From Petrosia ficiformis (lineage: Eukaryota; Porifera; Demospongiae; Haplosclerida; Petrosiidae), in the NCBI GenBank assembly GCA_947044365.1, contig OX345636.1:37845212-37909211 (forward strand): a stretch of 64,000 nt of DNA. Direction: 5' to 3'. Positions 59,395 to 64,000 of the stretch are shown here, piece by piece (the stretch's first letter is position 1; each line of letters opens with the position of its first letter). The notes below the pieces were generated by a model, which was not told where the DNA came from, did not search any database, and saw nothing but the letters and a program-made list of their open reading frames with translations. The position numbers and the translations under genes were made by a program.

Positions 59395-60233
59395 TTGTCA
59401 AACGTCTAATTAATAAAGTCTACATATTCCACAAGACAAAGATCACAAAGGAAGATCGTGATTCAAGGAGTTTTCAAACATTACAAATATAATAATCATA
59501 ATTATACATAATAGATAGCCAATTTGTATATTAGCATTTTTATCACTTAAACCCTTTTAGTAAACCTAATATGGACTGAATAGCTGTAGCAAAAAGTTTG
59601 AGAAACTAGGCATACCAAAGCTATATAGTACTGTGGTTACATTTATATTCATCTTGGTTTCTTAATGTGCAAAAATAATTAATCAGAGAGTACGGTAGTA
59701 CTCTCTATGTAGGGATGGCACGTAAAAAAACGGCCGCCCATACATTAGTATACATAGTGTTGTTCCAAATACACCCACTCAACATAAACAAATCAGTTGA
59801 TAACACTGCTGTATCTGATTTACAATAACCTCTCCTTTAGCTTGGTTACACTGCAAAACAAAATTGTTAAAATAACTCACTGATTAATTATATTACAGTT
59901 GCATTATTTGAAGTTGCATGTTTGGTCATTCTGTTGATGTTACTGAAACCCTATTTTGCTAACTTCCACATATAAAATTTAATATTTCATGTCATTTATA
60001 CAACTTCAAGTAATAGGAAACCTCCAAACTCATAATCAAATTTTATCGGTGTCTGGATACATGAAATATTATATGAGGAAGTTAGCAAAATATGATTTTA
60101 GTAAATGTTATGACATCAACAGTATCTAAAACTATAAATAACAAGCATCATGAGCTGTTGAATGCATAACTTCAGCTGAATTCCTTGCAGTGATTCTCAG
60201 TGAACTGAATTTCTCATTCTGTGTACTAACCTG

Positions 60234-63200
60234 ATGGCTCATTCTAAACCTCAACTAAAGATAGTGAAACATTGTTTTGAGGATTATGAGGTAACTAAAG
60301 CTCCTATTACTCATGTCTTATCTCCTGTGCTACCCCAATTTGACTTGCAACCTGCAGAATTTAAACGTGAGTACTAATTATAATTTATGTGATTTGTTTA
60401 TGAGATTGACTTTAAAAATGTAAATCAATTACAGCTGGAAACTTTTACTATGGTGTTCGGATTGTAACTGGAAGTCAACAAAAAATTGCTATAAGTCCCC
60501 ACAAAGTCAATTTCTCCTTGACAGGTACAAAGGCTTCTTCTGGTAGTATTAGTCTTTCTCGTTCAGATGGACTGTTTGGCCTTGATAAACACACTTTCAA
60601 GCATTCAACATTTGATGATCTAATTGTACAGAGCAATGAGGACTTGGGGGAAGTAGAGGTGATTGGTTTGTCATTAGAGCAACTTAGTCATCATCGTGAT
60701 CCAGATCTGTTGATTCAGTGGTATGTAGAGTTTATCACACTAGTTGACTACCAGGAAAGCAAAGAGATAACATTTCCATGTTATCACTGGACCGATGCTA
60801 GTGGCGAACAAGTTACCTGCACTTCTAAGACAAGTAAGTGTAGTTTGTGTAAAGTTTCTATGGATGCATATTTATTTAACCATGTATAATGTGTGATAAT
60901 ATTAATACTTAGTTACATCACAAAATCATTAATAATTTATTTCATGTCAAATCTTTGGAATAATTTATACTAAAGTACATGTAATTGTATCTGGCCATGA
61001 AAAGACTTTGTAAACCTGCAAACACATAATTTAAGACCTTTCACAACTTGGTATGCAATACCTTGCTGCGCATTATGTCATAGTAACATCATGCATGACA
61101 ATTGATAATCTAAGTTGAAACTCATGCTATTCCATTCAACTGTACTGACCAATAAAATGTTTATTTTAACGATTTACTTTTACTGCAGTGTTGTAGTTAC
61201 AGCATTAGCATGTATGTATATGAAACAAACTGAACAAACAACTAAATGTAAAATCCTTGCAAATGTACTAACCAATATCAATTTATTTTTGCATTGGGTA
61301 CATTTATAATCTCAGTACTAATGCTCTCTCTACAACATATGTTCTTTATTATAATAGATACATTACAACAAGTGTCAAATAATCCATTGCTTGTTGCACA
61401 ACGACAGGAACAACTTGAGCTTAGAAAAGGGCAATATATATGGAAGATGTATCAAAATGGTTTGCCATCGTCAATTGATTACAGTGAGCCTCTACTTCTT
61501 CCTCCTGATGAAGAATTTCAGAGAGCAAAATTGCAGTCGCTTTTTGGAAATATCGTAGAAGTCATTAAGGGAATTTTGGATGAAAATTATCGCGTTAACA
61601 TAGAAGTACTGAAACAAGGTCTAGAAAAGCTCCTTCACTTGAAGCTAACAGATAACCAGTCTTTGGAGACCTTAGATGAGTATGAATCCCTCGCAAAACA
61701 ACTGCTGATCCAAGAGCTGAAACATGCCGATCCACCTGTTGAAATACCACGTGATGTGGAAATGGTTGTATATAAAGCTTATCGTTGGGTTAGTGATCAA
61801 GATTTTGGACGACAAATTCTTAATGCAATCAACCCCGTGGTAATTCGTAGATGTACAACCCTGCCTGATTATTTCCCTGTTACCAACGAGATGGTGGCAA
61901 ACTCATTGGTTAGGTGTTTAACACTTGAAGAAGAAATGAAGGTTAGTATTTGATTTATTTATTGAATATCAAACTGAAAATGTATGCATAGGAGCCTCAT
62001 GCCAACCAAAATAATAATTGGTGACCATGAATTTGCATAATTATAAGCTGTTGATTGTCAACAATACTGCTGGTAATTTATGTTATGAATGTAATTATAA
62101 CAGTGCAGCTAGATGTATTGGAAACATGTGGTGCAATAATTTTAATAAATGAAAATGTGGTCTTTCAATTACGCTTCAAGATTTTAGGCCATGGGTCAGC
62201 AATTTAAGACGGGGATAATCCGATTTGTATAATCATGTTCTGCATGAACAGGACTAAAATTTCTCATACTTGCAACTTTTCCCCAACTGGAAAATCAACT
62301 ATCTAGCTATTTGGATGCAACTAGCCCTACTATTAGTCGTGGTATATATGATTACTAGGAAAGCTATTAAAATGATTTCATAATAACAATTGTTTAGTAA
62401 TATGTAGTACCTCCTCCATTGTCTCCAAACTCCCTACATAAATTGTGTTGTTTTATTTTGTTACAACCTTGCTTATACACATATATGCTACATTCATGAA
62501 ATATAAAGTATGATTCATTTTTTCTTCCATAGGCTGGACATGTTTACATATGTGATCTCAGTACCATAATGGATGGGCTTCCATGCCAGGAAGGTTACTA
62601 TTGTGCAGCACCAATATGTCTTTTATATGTGGATAAGGCTGGTCAACTACTACCAATTGCTATACAGCTGAAGAAGGAGCCAGGAGAGGACAATCCAATA
62701 TTTCTTCCAACAGATCACTGGATTGATTGGCTATTGGCAAAGATCTACTACAGAAATGCTGATGCACAGGTATGCAAGCGACAAGATAATTATAATTCCA
62801 TATATCCTTATGCAAATTAATCATTAGATAATTATAATGTTACAAAGAACAACATAAATACATAGCATTTTTTGAAATTCATAACCCCTTGAATTTCTTT
62901 ATTCACAGTACCATCAGGTGTCTACTCATTACTATGCTTGTCATGCAGTGATGGAAGCCTATGCTATGGCTACAATGCTTAAACTACCAGATGCACATCC
63001 ATTATACAAACTGCTGTCTCCACACTTCCATTATACAATGGCCATCAATAGTCTTGCTAGACTTGCACTTATTAGTAAAGGCGGGATAATTGACTTCACA
63101 TTTTCTATCGGAGGTGAAGGCAAAACTCTTCTTTTTGAGAGAGTTGGCAGAGAATTTAGGGTGCAGTCAACTAATATAAAAGAGAATGTGGTAGAGCGCG

Positions 63201-64000
63201 GAGTAGATGATCCAACACTACTTCCTGGTTATTACTATCGTGATGATGGGCTTAAAATCTGGAATGCCATCGAGTCCTATGCTAGAGAAATGCTCAATTT
63301 GTTCTACCAGACAGATGATGATGTCAAAAACGATAGTGAATTGCAGAATTGGTCAGAAGAGATTCACACTAATGCTTTTCCAGCAGTTGACGGTAGTTTA
63401 GAAGGTCATGGGTTTCCAAAGAAGATTGAAACAAAAGATGAGCTCATAAAGTATTGTACACTTATCATGTTCACTGGATCTGCCCAGCATGCTGCCGTAA
63501 ATTTCGGACAGTTTCAGACATATGGGTTTACACCAAATGCACCACTTGCCTTGCGTAAACCACCTCCTACTGAGAAAGGCCAAAGTAACTATCAGTTACT
63601 TCTTTCTACCCTTCCTGATGCTTTAAGAAGTGCTTTTGCTACAATATTTGTCTTCTCACTATCACAGTTTAGCCAGGACGAGGTAAGTATGGTTTAATTA
63701 TTATAGATAGGAGATGTTTTATAGCTTATAATAATTATTATAAGATCAAAATATTTATGTTTATCTGTAATGGCATCATGTTAATGTTGTGTATATATAC
63801 GTAACAATTTGAAAATAATCATAAGTTTACTATAGTTCCATGCAAGATATGGAAGGATCATGCTCTACATGAATAGTATATTGTGTAATTATATGCTATG
63901 TTACTATAGTCTTAAGCCTATACTATATCAGTGACTGCCTCATTGCATATTCTGTGTTCATAGGTATATCTTGGTGGATATGCTCAGCACTGGTTCACAG
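60234..64000 (+). CDS. Lipoxygenase 2, partial at the window end
   Basis: Second member of the tandem pair, same exon plan: 60234-60366, 60435-60833, 61358-61941, 62533-62769, 62909-63682, 63964-64000 (cut by the window). Exons 3, 4 and 5 are the same length as in lipoxygenase 1 (584, 237, 774 nt) and all phases agree. PLAT domain FYYGVRIVTG ... GSISLSRSDG ... EVEVIGLSLE. Catalytic motifs HQVSTHYYACH and AQHAAVNFGQ give ligands H458, H463, H645 and N649; the C-terminal Ile lies outside the window. The Coffa position (NSLAR, A501) is again Ala. Start MAHSKPQLKIV matches MALSKPDVKIV of its neighbour. Introns are shorter, and free of the TA-repeat and MITE seen in lipoxygenase 1. Exon 4 and part of exon 5 are almost identical in DNA to lipoxygenase 1. 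Confidence 0.94.

Larger units (their letters stand above)
55712..60233. other. Region between the two lipoxygenase genes
   Basis: Contains a 75-bp foldback (56146-56220), a Lys/Glu-rich minus-strand ORF, three plus-strand exon-like segments and a foldback at 59256-59394. From 58.2 to 59.2 kb and 59.4 to 60.2 kb I see only AT-rich sequence without clear coding signal. Confidence 0.5.

Overview
This window is eukaryotic DNA and reads like a demosponge genome. Amphimedon is my best guess, from gene content and style rather than from any search. It is AT-rich, its genes have short GT..AG introns, gene spacing is tight with two head-to-head pairs, and it is dense in small inverted-repeat elements and in the palindromic word TACATGTA. 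I built exons by reading frame, splice phase and recalled protein families; no search was run.

Layout. 1-1641 is a minisatellite. 17462 down to 1844 (- strand) is an 11-exon TBC-domain Rab GTPase-activating protein of 478 residues, whose introns hold many repeats, a BEN-domain gene or pseudogene on the + strand (14.6-15.5 kb) and a retroelement fragment. Head-to-head with it, 382 bp away, is NELFA (+ strand, 17845-34438, nine exons, 760 residues), the A subunit of negative elongation factor. Its introns hold a dead reverse-transcriptase element, a 13-bp minisatellite and several transposon-derived repeats. 34.4-36.1 kb is intergenic and carries a TTAA-flanked piggyBac-like MITE. On the - strand, 41766 down to 36059, is ornithine decarboxylase antizyme (OAZ), with the +1 ribosomal frameshift site TCC-TGA-C. 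Its proposed start codon lies 39 bp from that of COMMD4 (+ strand, 41806-48766, nine coding exons, 198 residues).

The right end holds two tandem lipoxygenase genes with identical exon structure (50992-55711 complete, 767 residues; 60234 to the window end, truncated only at the last exon). Both have an N-terminal PLAT domain and the full set of iron ligands that can be seen; two tracts in them are nearly identical at the DNA level, suggesting gene conversion. Between them lie a Lys/Glu-rich ORF and unassigned exon-like segments.

The genes do not form one pathway. Transcription pausing (NELFA), COMMD/trafficking (COMMD4), Rab regulation (TBC), polyamine feedback (OAZ) and oxylipin synthesis (lipoxygenases) are simply neighbours. 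The most notable items are the antizyme frameshift locus with its unresolved 5' exons and tandem splice acceptors 4 nt apart, the start-codon-only exon of COMMD4, the lipoxygenase conversion tracts, the in-frame 10-residue repeat in NELFA, and several transposon-derived elements with readable target-site duplications. I did not find a clearly new multi-gene system.
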